DNA of 54,217 bases from Saprospiraceae bacterium (GTDB lineage: Bacteria > Bacteroidota > Bacteroidia > Chitinophagales > Saprospiraceae), in assembly GCA_022448955.1 (NCBI GenBank), contig JAKVCU010000010.1, positions 1 through 54,217 of the forward strand, in the 5' to 3' direction. The position numbers were made by a program, and so were the translations under genes. The notes beneath the pieces were generated by a model. It searched no databases. It saw only the letters and a list, made by a program, of their open reading frames with translations, and had not been told where the DNA came from. Below are positions 37,367 through 46,794 of the stretch, one piece after another. How positions within the stretch are numbered: position 1 is the stretch's first letter; every line of letters starts with the position of its first letter.

Positions 37367-37783
37367 TCAATTATTAAGTTCTAATCTCATTTGTTCTAGC
37401 TTATCTATTTTCATTTTAATGTATTTAGCTAGAAATAGAGCTCTATCCTTTGCTCCATTTGCTTTTTCTCCTTGATAAAGCTCATCTATAGTTTCTATAA
37501 AAAATGCTAACCAGTTGTCGAAATGTTCCTTTTTTAAGCCATTTGGCACCTTTTGATTGAGATCTAAATGAATGTCTATTAGATCTCTTTTGTACTTTCC
37601 TGCTTGGAAGAGTACACTTTCCCAAAAGTCAACAATCAGGTCTAAATGTTCTAGGACATCGACCTTAGCAACCGCTAAAAAGATATTTTTGAACACCTCA
37701 TCTGAAAGCAACTTTTCATAAAAAACACTTATCAACTTTCTTATGTCTGCTCGGGTTTGAATATCATTCCTCATAATCAACAT
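37367..37783 (-). CDS. Group III-like truncated hemoglobin
   Basis: 138 residues. The pattern of the truncated 2-on-2 globins is visible: ISVFYEKLLSDEVFKNIFL at the start, VDFWESVLFQAGKY (Phe-Trp in helix E region), IHLDL, and LKKEHFDNWLAFF with the likely proximal His87. The order and spacing fit group III (Ctb-like) members. The start overlaps the hypE stop by 7 bp, so it is co-translated with hydrogenase maturation genes. It may bind O2, NO or sulfide, possibly guarding maturation or the enzyme (inference). Confidence 0.75.
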   Translation of the reverse strand: MLIMRNDIQTRADIRKLISVFYEKLLSDEVFKNIFLAVAKVDVLEHLDLIVDFWESVLFQAGKYKRDLIDIHLDLNQKVPNGLKKEHFDNWLAFFIETIDELYQGEKANGAKDRALFLAKYIKMKIDKLEQMRLELNN

Positions 37784-38850
37784 ATTCTTGGCAATTGTTC
37801 ACCAACTAGCATATTAACAATTCTCTTACCACCAATTTGGCTGGTCAAAACAACCTGTCTAGGGTGGGATTCAACAACTTCGCCAATAATGGCTGCCTTA
37901 GAACAATGATCAAAAGATTTCATTTTCTGGATGACCTTATCTGCAATAGCGTCATCAACGATAGCGATAAAAATCCCTTCATTGGCGACATAAAGGGGGT
38001 CAAGGCCCAATATTTCGCACGCCCCATAGACCTGTTCATTAATAGGGATATTTTTTTGAAAAATATCGATACCTAGCTGAGCATCTCTTGCAATTTCAGT
38101 TAAAACGGTTCCTACGCCACCTCTAGTTGGATCACGCAGTAGATGGATACCATTCCCAAAATCATCCATTAATGCTTGAATAACATGATTAAGATTTCTA
38201 GTATCGCTTTCAATAGTCGTCTCAAATTCCAATCCCTCCCTAACGGACATGATTGCTATCCCATGGGTAGCCAGATTGTCACTTACTATAACTTTATCAC
38301 CAACTTTTATATTAGCAATACCGATATTAGCATCAGGATGAACTTCCCCTAATCCAGTGGTATTTATAAAAATTTTATCCCCTTTCCCTCTTTCTACTAC
38401 TTTAGTGTCCCCAGTTACTATTTGAACACCTGCTTGTACACAAGCAAATTTGATAGCAAGAAGAATTTCCCAAAATTCCTTCATGGTCAAGCCTTCTTCA
38501 ATAATAAAACTCAAGGAAAGATACCTAGGTATGGCACCACACATAGCTAGATCATTAACGGTTCCATTGACTGCTAATTCACCGATATTACCCCCAGGGA
38601 AAAAAATAGGAGAAATAACGAAGCTATCACTAGTAAATGCTGTTTCACCTTGAAGATACACTGTGGCTCCATCATGCCGCCTATCTAAAATATCATTTTT
38701 CAAAACATGAAAAACACCACTACTTAATAGTTTATTCGTTAATAAACCACCACTTCCATGCCCTAATGTGATAACATCGAAATCCAATTTGGGCATCGGA
38801 CAGGACAATTGAATCTTTACTTTTTGTTCTTTTTGAGATTCTAGTTTCAT
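37777..38850 (-). CDS. hypE: Hydrogenase maturation factor HypE (carbamoyl dehydratase)
   Basis: 357 residues. It has the PurM-like ATP-binding fold with ITLGHGSGGLLTNKLL, the segment AVNGTVNDLAMCGAIPRYLS, VTGDTKVVERGKGD, RDPTRGGVGTVLTEIA, and the invariant C-terminal PRIC whose cysteine carries the carbamoyl/thiocyanate group. With HypF it makes the CN ligands of the active-site iron. It starts 3 bp after hypD and overlaps the globin gene. Confidence 0.97.
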   Translation of the reverse strand: MKLESQKEQKVKIQLSCPMPKLDFDVITLGHGSGGLLTNKLLSSGVFHVLKNDILDRRHDGATVYLQGETAFTSDSFVISPIFFPGGNIGELAVNGTVNDLAMCGAIPRYLSLSFIIEEGLTMKEFWEILLAIKFACVQAGVQIVTGDTKVVERGKGDKIFINTTGLGEVHPDANIGIANIKVGDKVIVSDNLATHGIAIMSVREGLEFETTIESDTRNLNHVIQALMDDFGNGIHLLRDPTRGGVGTVLTEIARDAQLGIDIFQKNIPINEQVYGACEILGLDPLYVANEGIFIAIVDDAIADKVIQKMKSFDHCSKAAIIGEVVESHPRQVVLTSQIGGKRIVNMLVGEQLPRIC

Positions 38851-38853
38851 AAT

Positions 38854-39966
38854 CTATACAACTGGGGTCTCCAAATTATTAAGCATATCTGAGAAGTGAT
38901 AATAGGCTGCACATGCGCCTTCTGAACTAACCATTGGAGCTCCTAATGGATTTTCAGGTTTGCATTTTTTACCAAAATGGACGCATTCGTAAGGTTTTTT
39001 CAAACCTTTCATAATGCTCCCTGCTATACACTCTTTATTTTCGGGTGCTTCTGGAATATCAACTGCAAATTTCTTTTTAGCATCAAAAGTTTTATATTCA
39101 TTTTTAACCTGATATCCACTTTGAGGAATGACATCCATTCCTCTCCACATTCTATCTGTTACTTCAAAGACTTCATAAATGGTATCCATAGCTTTAGGGT
39201 TGCCATTCTCTCGTACCATCCTTGCATATTGATTTTCCAGCTTCGCTTCGCCCCTCTCTAATTGCTGAACAGTCATTAGAATCCCTTGCAAGATATCAAC
39301 TGGTTCAAAGCCTGTTATTACAATTGGTACCTTAAAGTTTTCAACCAATGGATAGTATTCTTTCATACCCATTATGGTGCAAACATGGCCAGCTGCCAAG
39401 AAACCTTCAACGACACACTCTTCATCACTGACGAGCGCCTCTATTGCCGGAGGCACTAAAACATGAGAAGCCAAAATAGAATAATTATCCAATCCTAATC
39501 GATGTGCATGAACAACTGATAGGGCATTAGCAGGAGCAGTTGTTTCAAATCCAACAGCAAAAAAAACGACTTGTTTATCTGGTTGTTGTTCTGCAATCTT
39601 TACAGCTTCAAGAGGAGAATACAAGATTCGAATATCTGCTCCATTGGCTTTGGCTTCTAATAAGCTCTTTTCTGAGCCAGGAACACGTAGCATATCTCCA
39701 TAAGAACATAAAATAACACTCTTCTCCTCTGCCAAATAAACTGCTTTATCAATCAGGTTTAATGGAGTTACACATACTGGGCAACCTGGCCCGTGTACCA
39801 TATTGATTTCTTTTGGTAACATATTTAGAATTCCATTTTTCACTAAGCTATGGGTTTGACCACCACAAACTTCCATGATCGTCCACGGGCGCGTGACTGT
39901 TTTCTGGATTTCATTTAAATAGCGCTGTGCTAAATCAGGATCTCGATATTCTGTCAAAAATTTCAT
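38854..39966 (-). CDS. hypD: Hydrogenase maturation factor HypD
   Basis: 370 residues. The signatures [58 protein letters not shown] and the C-terminal cysteines ([44 protein letters not shown]) are all present. HypD with HypC assembles the Fe(CN)2CO group using its [4Fe-4S] cluster and redox-active thiols. It lies 10 bp after hypC. Confidence 0.97.
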   Translation of the reverse strand: MKFLTEYRDPDLAQRYLNEIQKTVTRPWTIMEVCGGQTHSLVKNGILNMLPKEINMVHGPGCPVCVTPLNLIDKAVYLAEEKSVILCSYGDMLRVPGSEKSLLEAKANGADIRILYSPLEAVKIAEQQPDKQVVFFAVGFETTAPANALSVVHAHRLGLDNYSILASHVLVPPAIEALVSDEECVVEGFLAAGHVCTIMGMKEYYPLVENFKVPIVITGFEPVDILQGILMTVQQLERGEAKLENQYARMVRENGNPKAMDTIYEVFEVTDRMWRGMDVIPQSGYQVKNEYKTFDAKKKFAVDIPEAPENKECIAGSIMKGLKKPYECVHFGKKCKPENPLGAPMVSSEGACAAYYHFSDMLNNLETPVV

Positions 39967-39976
39967 CTTGGAATTT

Positions 39977-40264
39977 TTAGTTTTTATATTCTTCCTTGTC
40001 AGGTAAGAACTCCGATATATTCAGTTCATCCTCTACTTCCCCCATTTCTTCTAGGTATTGAAAAGTCTTTTTAGCCTCTTCTTCATCCACTATACTTATT
40101 GCTACACCAACATGAACAAGTACATAATCGTCCACTTTGGCTTGTGGAACCATTTCCAAACTAGCTTCTTTGATGATTCCACCAAAGGAAACTTTTGCCA
40201 TCCGAACCAACCCATCAAACTTTAAGCCGATGGATTTTATTTTACCTGGAATCGCTAGACACAT
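39977..40264 (-). CDS. hypC: Hydrogenase maturation chaperone HypC
   Basis: 95 residues. The start is fixed by the invariant MCLAIPGKI, where Cys2 binds the iron during ligand assembly, and the segment [21 protein letters not shown] is typical of the OB-fold body. It shuttles the Fe(CN)2CO unit from HypD to the large subunit. The C-terminal ~20 residues are an acidic tail longer than in most HypC. It overlaps hypF by 23 bp. Confidence 0.96.
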   Translation of the reverse strand: MCLAIPGKIKSIGLKFDGLVRMAKVSFGGIIKEASLEMVPQAKVDDYVLVHVGVAISIVDEEEAKKTFQYLEEMGEVEDELNISEFLPDKEEYKN

Positions 40265-42578
40265 GCTTGTTTGATTTATGATTTAATAATGATTTCTTCT
40301 GTTTTTCAATTTGAAAGCATACCAATTGACCAAAGGATATGTTTTCATCATTGGGAGATAATTCTTTATGAAAATAGAGCTGGAAGTCTACTTTTAAATG
40401 ATATAAAATTAAGTCTACTAAAAGGCTATTTTGAAAGACCCCTCCACTAAAAGCGATCTGCTTTATCTTCAGATTATTCGCAATAATTTTTATTATTTTC
40501 ATTAGAGAAAAATGAAACTTAGCTGCTATAAACTCTTTCGATTCCCCTTTTTGAATATCCATAATTATCTTAGCCATTAAAGTTTTAGTGGGGATCTGAT
40601 GATAATAATGTGCATCTTCGTTAAAATAACTCGATGTAAAGTCTAAACCATGTAATTGGACATACTTCATAGCTATGGCCTCGAGTTGCATTGCTGCTTC
40701 CCCCTCAAAACTTTGTTTATCCATGATACCTATGAGTGAGGCTACTGCGTCGAAAATACGACCTACGCTAGAAGTCTTTAACGAACGGTATTTTCCCAAA
40801 AGCTTAGTATAGACCTGCCATTCTGTTTTATTAAATTTTTTGCTTAATAGATTTTCACTACCAACTACCCCCCAGCATGCTGACAATGCAGATATACGCG
40901 GTTCTTTGGGCATTTTATCTCCTAGAATACTATCAAAATAATCAAAAGAATAGCAACGTGAAAAGTCATAGTTTTCATATTTAAAAAACTCACCGCCCCA
41001 AATCTGGCCATCATCTCCCAGTCCTGTCCCATCCCAAATTACACCTAGTACAGATTCTTGAGAATGGATGAGGTCATGTTCTCCCAAAATAGCTCCAAAG
41101 TGAGCTACATGATGCTGAATTCTTCTTACCGTTAAATCACTTTCACTAGAGAGCTGGTCTCCATATTGGCTAGAAGGGTACGCTGGATGCTGATCTGTCA
41201 AAATTATCTCTGGTCGTGTTTGGAATAATGCCAAAAAATGTTGAATTGTATTCTGGTAATTTTGCTGAGTATCAAAATGTGATAAATCTCCGAGATACTG
41301 GCTGATGTATGTATTGCCCTGATGTAAAAAGCAAAAGGTACTTTTAAGCATTGCTCCCATTGCTAAGATAGTTTGACTTGGTAATTGCAGACTCGGATTT
41401 ATGTAGGTAGGAGCATATCCTCTAGAGCGACGAAGAATAATCTTTTGCCTTTCAAAAATGGAGTATTGCACAACACTATCATCTTGTGGAATAACTATAT
41501 CCCTGTTGTTCATTAAAATAGCATCAGCTATTTTAGATAGTTCATTTAAAGCTACTTCATCTTCATAAATAATTGGCGCATTGCTTGTATTGCCACTTGT
41601 AGCAACAATAGATCGGCCAAATTCATCCAATAATATTTCATAAAGAGGGGTATAGGGCATCATTACTCCTATTCGATTTAGGTCTTTTGCAATTTCAGTA
41701 GTGATGTCAGCATCTTGTTTCATTACCAATAGAACAATCGGGGCAATATGGCTATTTAATTCATCTAAAGACTCTTCGTATAAATGAAAATCTATTAAAG
41801 AGCTTGAAGAAGGATACATTAGGGCAAACGGTTTGGAGGGGCGATGCTTTCTCTTACGTAATTCGATAATAGCATTTTCATTGCTGGCATCACAAGTCAG
41901 TAAATAGCCACCAATACCTTTTATTGCAACGATTTTTCCTGTTTTCCAATAAGCAACTACCTTTTGAATTATTCCTTCATAGGGTTTTGCAATTACATTT
42001 TTTTGAGCATCAAATAATATCAATTCAACCCCACAATCTGAGCAGGAGTTTGTTTGTGAGTAATAGCGTCGATCAAAAGGGTCATTATACTCATTATGAC
42101 AAGCAGAACACATTTGAAAACAATCCATTTTTGTATTTACCCTATCGTATGGCAAACTATGAACAATGGAATAACGAGGCCCACAATTGGTGCAAGTGAT
42201 AAATGCATAAGCATATCTTCTATCATTGATCTGTTTTAACTCTACTCTACAAGCTTCGCACAAGGCAAAGTCAGGCGTAAGTAATAAACTTGGATCACCA
42301 CTTTTCACACTATGAATAATCTGAAAATTTTCAAAGAACTTTGTTGGGATAATTGTTTTATTGGCCGCAGTAATTTTACTGAGCCTTGGAGCTTGAGTAA
42401 GTAAGTGCTCCATAAAGGTAGAAGCTACTTGCTGATCTGCATTAAAGACCACATGAACTCCATCAAATGTATTATTTACCCAACCCGTCAATCCATACTC
42501 TTGGGCTAAGGCAAAGACAAATGGACGAAACCCAACCCCCTGTACTTGACCCTCAATATGGATATGCCAAGTATTCAT
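40242..42578 (-). CDS. hypF: Carbamoyltransferase HypF
   Basis: 778 residues from the ATG at 42578, which overlaps the hypB stop by one base (TAATG) and opens into the acylphosphatase domain MNTWHIHIEGQVQGVGFRPF. The frame extends 22 codons further upstream inside hypB, but that start is not supported. Zinc fingers follow (CEACRVELKQ, CTNCGPRYS, CSACHNEY, CSDCG), then a YrdC-like domain (AIKGIGGYLLTCDA, KRKHRPSKPFALMYP) and a Kae1-like C-terminal domain (VRRIQHHVAHFGAI, WDGTGLGDDGQIWGGEF, FSGGVFQNSLL). It carbamoylates HypE with carbamoyl phosphate. Confidence 0.97.
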   Translation of the reverse strand: MNTWHIHIEGQVQGVGFRPFVFALAQEYGLTGWVNNTFDGVHVVFNADQQVASTFMEHLLTQAPRLSKITAANKTIIPTKFFENFQIIHSVKSGDPSLLLTPDFALCEACRVELKQINDRRYAYAFITCTNCGPRYSIVHSLPYDRVNTKMDCFQMCSACHNEYNDPFDRRYYSQTNSCSDCGVELILFDAQKNVIAKPYEGIIQKVVAYWKTGKIVAIKGIGGYLLTCDASNENAIIELRKRKHRPSKPFALMYPSSSSLIDFHLYEESLDELNSHIAPIVLLVMKQDADITTEIAKDLNRIGVMMPYTPLYEILLDEFGRSIVATSGNTSNAPIIYEDEVALNELSKIADAILMNNRDIVIPQDDSVVQYSIFERQKIILRRSRGYAPTYINPSLQLPSQTILAMGAMLKSTFCFLHQGNTYISQYLGDLSHFDTQQNYQNTIQHFLALFQTRPEIILTDQHPAYPSSQYGDQLSSESDLTVRRIQHHVAHFGAILGEHDLIHSQESVLGVIWDGTGLGDDGQIWGGEFFKYENYDFSRCYSFDYFDSILGDKMPKEPRISALSACWGVVGSENLLSKKFNKTEWQVYTKLLGKYRSLKTSSVGRIFDAVASLIGIMDKQSFEGEAAMQLEAIAMKYVQLHGLDFTSSYFNEDAHYYHQIPTKTLMAKIIMDIQKGESKEFIAAKFHFSLMKIIKIIANNLKIKQIAFSGGVFQNSLLVDLILYHLKVDFQLYFHKELSPNDENISFGQLVCFQIEKQKKSLLNHKSNKHVSSDSR

Positions 42579-43300
42579 TATGCTGTTACTTCTTTTTTTG
42601 TGTTCTGTTTTTCCTTTACTTTTTCCAAAAGCCACTCGCACCAAGCGTCTATACCCATATTTTTAGTACTAGAAACTTCTAAAACTTTTATATTCGGATT
42701 AACATCTCTTGCATCTGCAACCACAGCCTCAACAGAAAATGGAAGATGTTCAAGTAGGTCCACTTTTGAAACCAACATCATTTCGCTGGTTAAAAACATC
42801 CTAGGATATTTTTTGGGCTTATCGTCACCTTCAGTGGTCGCAATTAGCGTGACTCGATAGTCCTCTCCCAAGTCAAATGAGGCAGGACAAACTAGGTTTC
42901 CTACATTTTCAATGATTAATAACTCTACTCCTTCTAAATTAAGATTTTCCATTGCCTGCCAAACCATTTGCGCTTCTAAATGGCAAATGCCTCCAGTCAC
43001 AATTTGTAAAGCATCAACTCCCGTTTCCCTGATTCGGTCAGCATCTCGCTCTGTTTCCAAATCACCAACTAAGACTTTCATATTAACTTTACCTCCTATA
43101 CGGCGAGCAGTCTCTTGTAAAAGAGTGGTTTTGCCACTTCCAGCAGAAGAGGTAATATTGATGAGCAAAATATTTTTCTCTGTCATTTTTTCACGAATAC
43201 TTGCGGCAACAAAGTCATTTGCTTTGAGCAAATGCATAGTAGTATTATCGCAAGTCACTGTACCTCTAGCTGTTTTCGTTGATTTTTGAATTTTATCCAT
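42578..43300 (-). CDS. hypB: Hydrogenase nickel-insertion GTPase HypB
   Basis: 240 residues. The P-loop is SSAGSGKTTLLQ, then VLVGDLETERDADRI, VTGGICHLEAQMVWQAM, IIENVGNLVCPASFDLGED and the specificity motif SKVDL. The N-terminus lacks the His-rich nickel-storage stretch of some HypB proteins. It hydrolyses GTP to help HypA deliver Ni2+ to the large subunit. It is the first gene of hypBFCDE-globin-NHL-ureH; two palindromic sites lie 83-121 bp upstream. Confidence 0.97.
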   Translation of the reverse strand: MDKIQKSTKTARGTVTCDNTTMHLLKANDFVAASIREKMTEKNILLINITSSAGSGKTTLLQETARRIGGKVNMKVLVGDLETERDADRIRETGVDALQIVTGGICHLEAQMVWQAMENLNLEGVELLIIENVGNLVCPASFDLGEDYRVTLIATTEGDDKPKKYPRMFLTSEMMLVSKVDLLEHLPFSVEAVVADARDVNPNIKVLEVSSTKNMGIDAWCEWLLEKVKEKQNTKKEVTA

Positions 43301-43382
43301 CTTTAAGCGAATATTTAACTTGAAATCAATAGTTAATCAAAATAATAATTTTAATAGCTTTAAGGTAATCAGATGATTTGAA

Positions 43383-43421
43383 TTAGAAAAACAATTCAAT
43401 GGTTTAGAAAATAATTTCTAA
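43383..43421. promoter_or_regulatory. Tandem TTAG-N10-CTAA operator candidates upstream of hypB
   Basis: A perfect TTAG-N10-CTAA at 43404-43421 lies inside TTTAGAAA-ATAA-TTTCTAA. Exactly 21 bp earlier is a weaker half-matching site AATTAGAAAA...CAAT (43383-43400). The same palindrome occurs in three tandem copies before hupS with the same spacing. It lies about 80-120 bp upstream of hypB. Linked TetR proteins are the likely binders (inference). Confidence 0.6.
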
Positions 43422-43574
43422 TTTTAACGAAATACGAAGAATATAGACTTGACAATTCTTGCTATGAACTATTCTTAATCATTAGACAGTATAATGATAG
43501 GCTAAAAGATCAATTTGCCTTTCCGTTATTGATTATTCTGTAAACGCTCAGAAAAATAGTTATGGCCAAGCTGC

Positions 43575-44417
43575 TTAACCCTCTTTTAAAAAGTAGTTAA
43601 AGGCATAAGTCATTGCTAATAAGAATAAAGAAGCTGTTATGCCAAGGACTGCATTAATATAAGGAGGGGCGGTCAAAGAGATACGAATAAGTACAGTGGT
43701 AAGTACGAAAGCAGAGTATCTAAATATTTTAGGGTATTCTAAAGTATATCTCATTGCGATTAGAACGATCAATATATCGCTAAAAATAAGGACTGTATAA
43801 AAAGTATTGAAGGAGCTCAGATAAGTTCCCTTTTGAAAGAATGACCATAAATCAAAACATCCAACTATAATAAAAATGGTAAGTAATAGGATGGAAACAA
43901 GCTTTTTAAAAGCTCTAAATTGCTCGTGTTCTTCCTCACTTTCGGTAAGTCGAATACGTTTTTGTGTTCTATAATAAATACCAATGATAATGAATATACA
44001 TAAACTACCGAAGGCATCTGCTACCATTTTTAACACAGGGCCATCGAGATTATCCCAGATCACAGGTTCTTCAAAATGACTGAACTCTTTGAATGCAGAG
44101 CGAATCAGAATAAGCGATAATATTTCTAGTTGTTTCCCGACAGATACCCCTACAGAACTAGGCATGACAAAGATTAATGCCAGTAACTCTGTAAGGAGTA
44201 ATAAGGTAAAAGCTAGCTCTATAGCAAAAAAATGATTGCGGATATGGTTTTTAAAAGGAAGTAAATCTCTCACAGCTAGCTCCGCAATGATTAGACCGAT
44301 AAAAAAGGCATATACTAATAAACGACTAATATTTGTATGTGTACGACCTTGATGCCATATTTTTTCCATAGCATCAAAAGTCCGACTTGCCATTGGTAAT
44401 ACTAAGTTTGAAAGCAT
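43575..44417 (-). CDS. Multi-helix membrane protein of unknown function in the hydrogenase island
   Basis: 280 residues with seven or eight predicted helices (LLVYAFFIGLIIAELAV, FFAIELAFTLLLLTELLAL, FGSLCIFIIIGIYY, ILLLTIFIIVGCFDLW, FYTVLIFSDILIVLIAM, YINAVLGITASLFLLAM). It has a charged cytosolic loop TQKRIRLTESEEEHEQF. I do not recognise a family, and there is no obvious heme-binding histidine pair. It sits alone between hypA and hypB with gaps of about 200 and 270 bp, so it may have its own promoter. A role in coupling hydrogenase to the membrane is possible but only positional. Confidence 0.75.
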   Translation of the reverse strand: MLSNLVLPMASRTFDAMEKIWHQGRTHTNISRLLVYAFFIGLIIAELAVRDLLPFKNHIRNHFFAIELAFTLLLLTELLALIFVMPSSVGVSVGKQLEILSLILIRSAFKEFSHFEEPVIWDNLDGPVLKMVADAFGSLCIFIIIGIYYRTQKRIRLTESEEEHEQFRAFKKLVSILLLTIFIIVGCFDLWSFFQKGTYLSSFNTFYTVLIFSDILIVLIAMRYTLEYPKIFRYSAFVLTTVLIRISLTAPPYINAVLGITASLFLLAMTYAFNYFLKEG

Positions 44418-44620
44418 ACAGCCTTACTTTAAAATAGACAAAAAATATATAACAAGATAAAGATTTATTGGGGGGTTATGGGTACTTTCTTTTGCAGCCT
44501 CTCCTTTATTTATTTATAAAACTGTATTCCTTCCTGGGCGAGATATATCAAACTTATCTTTAGATTTACGGTAAGATGAGCACTAAACACAAAATTTCTC
44601 TTCTAGAAAAAGCTTATCAT

Positions 44621-44968
44621 TTAAGAATCAAAATGAACTTGATGGATCAATAACTCTGTTCCTTTTACCACATTATTATTCGGTTTACCACAAGAGGCGC
44701 ACACAAATTTATAATTTTCCACAATAGAACTAGATTGACAATCATTACAATGAATCTCTATAGGAACTAACTCCACCTGGAGTTTTACGCCTTGATATTT
44801 TTCTTCCGCAGTAGTAACAGCATCAAAAGCATTTTGCATTAGCAAGGGCTCTACATTTGAAAGTAAACCTACTCTTAAATTAATCGCTGTCATTGTATCC
44901 AATTCTTTTTTTGAAAATTCAGATTCAAGGGTATTAAAAATGCTTCTTACTAGAGAAATTTCATGCAT
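44621..44968 (-). CDS. hypA: Hydrogenase nickel metallochaperone HypA
   Basis: 115 residues. It begins MHEISLVRSI with His2, the nickel ligand, and has a zinc site from two CxxC motifs (CNDC and CASC). It partners HypB in nickel insertion. It starts 7 bp after the TPR gene, so it belongs to the structural operon hupS-hupL-hupD-unknowns-TPR-hypA rather than to the hypB operon. Confidence 0.96.
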   Translation of the reverse strand: MHEISLVRSIFNTLESEFSKKELDTMTAINLRVGLLSNVEPLLMQNAFDAVTTAEEKYQGVKLQVELVPIEIHCNDCQSSSIVENYKFVCASCGKPNNNVVKGTELLIHQVHFDS

Positions 44969-44975
44969 TGCAAAA

Positions 44976-46487
44976 TTATTTTAATTCAGTTTGTTCCAGT
45001 TTCTTCAACAACTTTAAATGTTTATTTGCTTCTTCAATTATTTCATGATCTTCCACTAATAATTTTACTTCCTTAGCTTTTGCTACCATATCCTCATATC
45101 TTTCCACATTAAATAAATCTACCTCATTGCCGACATCCCAGCTTGCCTCCAAAAAATTCAATAAGGTAATTGCTCTTTCGTAAGGATATTCTGGTGTTCG
45201 GACGTCTAGTGCCTCTTGATAATAGAATAGGGCTTTTTCGTGATTATCCGTTAAAACCGCTTTGGGAAATTTGGTGAAGGCATTTCCATAATTATTGCAA
45301 ATCATCCCATACTGATAAGGGTATTGGTCTTTAGTGTAAAAACTCAGAGCTTCGTCAAAAGAAGAAACTGCGACACCAGCCCAAATACTTTTTTTCTTTG
45401 TTTCACTTGGCATATCCGTGTATAACACCCCTAGGTTATGATGAATATCGGCAAATACACTAGGTGCTAGTTTTTTTGTAAATGTTTTTAATGCTTCCTG
45501 ATAACTTTCGATGGCAGGTTTGAAAAATTGAGGATGGCCACTTTGCGCCCAAGTGTAAAGTAATGTACCTTTTCGATAATAAGCATTTCCGGCTAATTCC
45601 TTTAGATTTTCCTCTTCGAAAATTTTAATAGCCCTTGTCGCATAGCCTAAAGATTCTGAAAAGCTTTCCGAAATATTTGCAATATGGGCAGCATCAAGCA
45701 AAATTAAACCAGCTTCTATTTTCCTATCAGATTGTTCATATTCTTTTAACACTTCCCAAAGGGTTGATTTTAACCTTCCTAGTAATAACTGATCGTAAGG
45801 TTTACTGAGTTGCAATAGCCAGGCTTGGCAAAGAGTATGTTTTATTTCTATTTTTGCTGCCTTGGAGAGATTTTTCTTGATCGTATCTTCTAGTATTTGA
45901 GCTGCATTATTTGCATGTTCCAAATCGATGCATAAAAGGGCATACTGGCGAGCACTAAATGCCCCAAGCTCCTCTATTGGTGCACTTTTCATAGCTTCCT
46001 CATAAAAATAGGCAGTTTGATATGCATCAAACTGCTCAGTCGATGTCGAATAATGTCTTAGAATAGCATTATTATGCATTAAGCGATATTCTTCGAAAGG
46101 GGTGTAATGCGAGATTAACTCATTCGAACTAATTGGAAGGCCCTGTTGTAAGCGATTGATAAAATCTAGTTCAGTAAAAAGGGAAGGATTAGTTGGATGC
46201 AAATATTCGTATGCTTTTTCATAGTTATTTAATTTTGCAAAAATAATACCTAACAAGTTTGATTCACTGAGTTCTATTTTTTCAGGAAGCAAAAAAGGAG
46301 GTTGTTTATTATGCCAATCTAGAGCAAATCCGATCTCTCCATTTTTAATCAAAATGGAGTTTGCACTGGCCTCAGGATATTCTTTTAACGAGTCAATTAC
46401 ACTGACCAACTCATCTAGGCGGGGCTCTATTTTAATAATATCATATAATCGAGAGTGATAATCAGTTGTTGCAAATATTGATAACAT
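44976..46487 (-). CDS. TPR-repeat protein of the hydrogenase operon
   Basis: 503 residues without a signal peptide or membrane helix. The central and C-terminal parts contain TPR-like helical pairs (AGNAYYRKGTLLYTWAQSG, VFADIHHNLGVLYTDMP, YGMICNNYGNAFTKFPKAV, HEKALFYYQEALDVRTPEY). TPR proteins are scaffolds for protein assembly. The start overlaps the preceding 107-residue gene by 26 bp and hypA follows after 7 bp, so it is firmly within the hydrogenase transcript. A role in assembling or localising the hydrogenase is inference. Confidence 0.82.
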   Translation of the reverse strand: MLSIFATTDYHSRLYDIIKIEPRLDELVSVIDSLKEYPEASANSILIKNGEIGFALDWHNKQPPFLLPEKIELSESNLLGIIFAKLNNYEKAYEYLHPTNPSLFTELDFINRLQQGLPISSNELISHYTPFEEYRLMHNNAILRHYSTSTEQFDAYQTAYFYEEAMKSAPIEELGAFSARQYALLCIDLEHANNAAQILEDTIKKNLSKAAKIEIKHTLCQAWLLQLSKPYDQLLLGRLKSTLWEVLKEYEQSDRKIEAGLILLDAAHIANISESFSESLGYATRAIKIFEEENLKELAGNAYYRKGTLLYTWAQSGHPQFFKPAIESYQEALKTFTKKLAPSVFADIHHNLGVLYTDMPSETKKKSIWAGVAVSSFDEALSFYTKDQYPYQYGMICNNYGNAFTKFPKAVLTDNHEKALFYYQEALDVRTPEYPYERAITLLNFLEASWDVGNEVDLFNVERYEDMVAKAKEVKLLVEDHEIIEEANKHLKLLKKLEQTELK

Positions 46488-46785
46488 CTTGATTAGTTTT
46501 TAAGGTTCCTCTGGCATCTTTTCGAATAGCTCTTTGCAGAATAGAAGCAAATAACTTGGCTTTCTTTTCAGAATTGTAAACATCGATTTTCCTGCAGATA
46601 AGCTTCAGTGGATTTTCTATTGCAATATAAATCATTGTCAAATGCCACAAACCCTTTCGTTTGAATAGCAGGTAATTAACCTCTGTGTTCATTAGCCACT
46701 TATCTTCTTGAAGTAAGCTAAAGTCTTGGATCTCACCAACAAAATCGGCTAATTTCCAAAGAGGAACATCAGAGGAAATGTACAT
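46462..46785 (-). CDS. Hydrogenase-associated small protein, paralogue of the gene at 52788-53144
   Basis: 107 residues, soluble, no known domain. Its C-terminal two thirds align with the 118-residue product at 52788: DKWLMNTEV against DWWLRDTAV, KRKGLW against KRDGMW, a shared Leu-Ile/Ile-x-Arg region, and KDARGTLKTNQ against KDQRGTLKVNL, ending in a cysteine near the C-terminus. It starts 9 bp after the 122-residue gene and overlaps the TPR gene. Both paralogues sit in the hydrogenase island, implying a dedicated accessory function that I cannot name. Confidence 0.75.
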   Translation of the reverse strand: MYISSDVPLWKLADFVGEIQDFSLLQEDKWLMNTEVNYLLFKRKGLWHLTMIYIAIENPLKLICRKIDVYNSEKKAKLFASILQRAIRKDARGTLKTNQDVINICNN

Positions 46786-46794
46786 GCTTTGATA

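Noticed and set aside
42579-42644. 22-residue upstream extension of HypF inside hypB
   Set aside because: The conserved acylphosphatase domain begins right at the internal ATG, which overlaps the hypB stop as TAATG, a typical coupled start.
43575-44417. Membrane protein as the cytochrome b subunit of the hydrogenase
   Set aside because: No paired histidines in helices for heme and no similarity to HupC/HyaC; the small subunits also lack the membrane anchor that such a subunit would bind.
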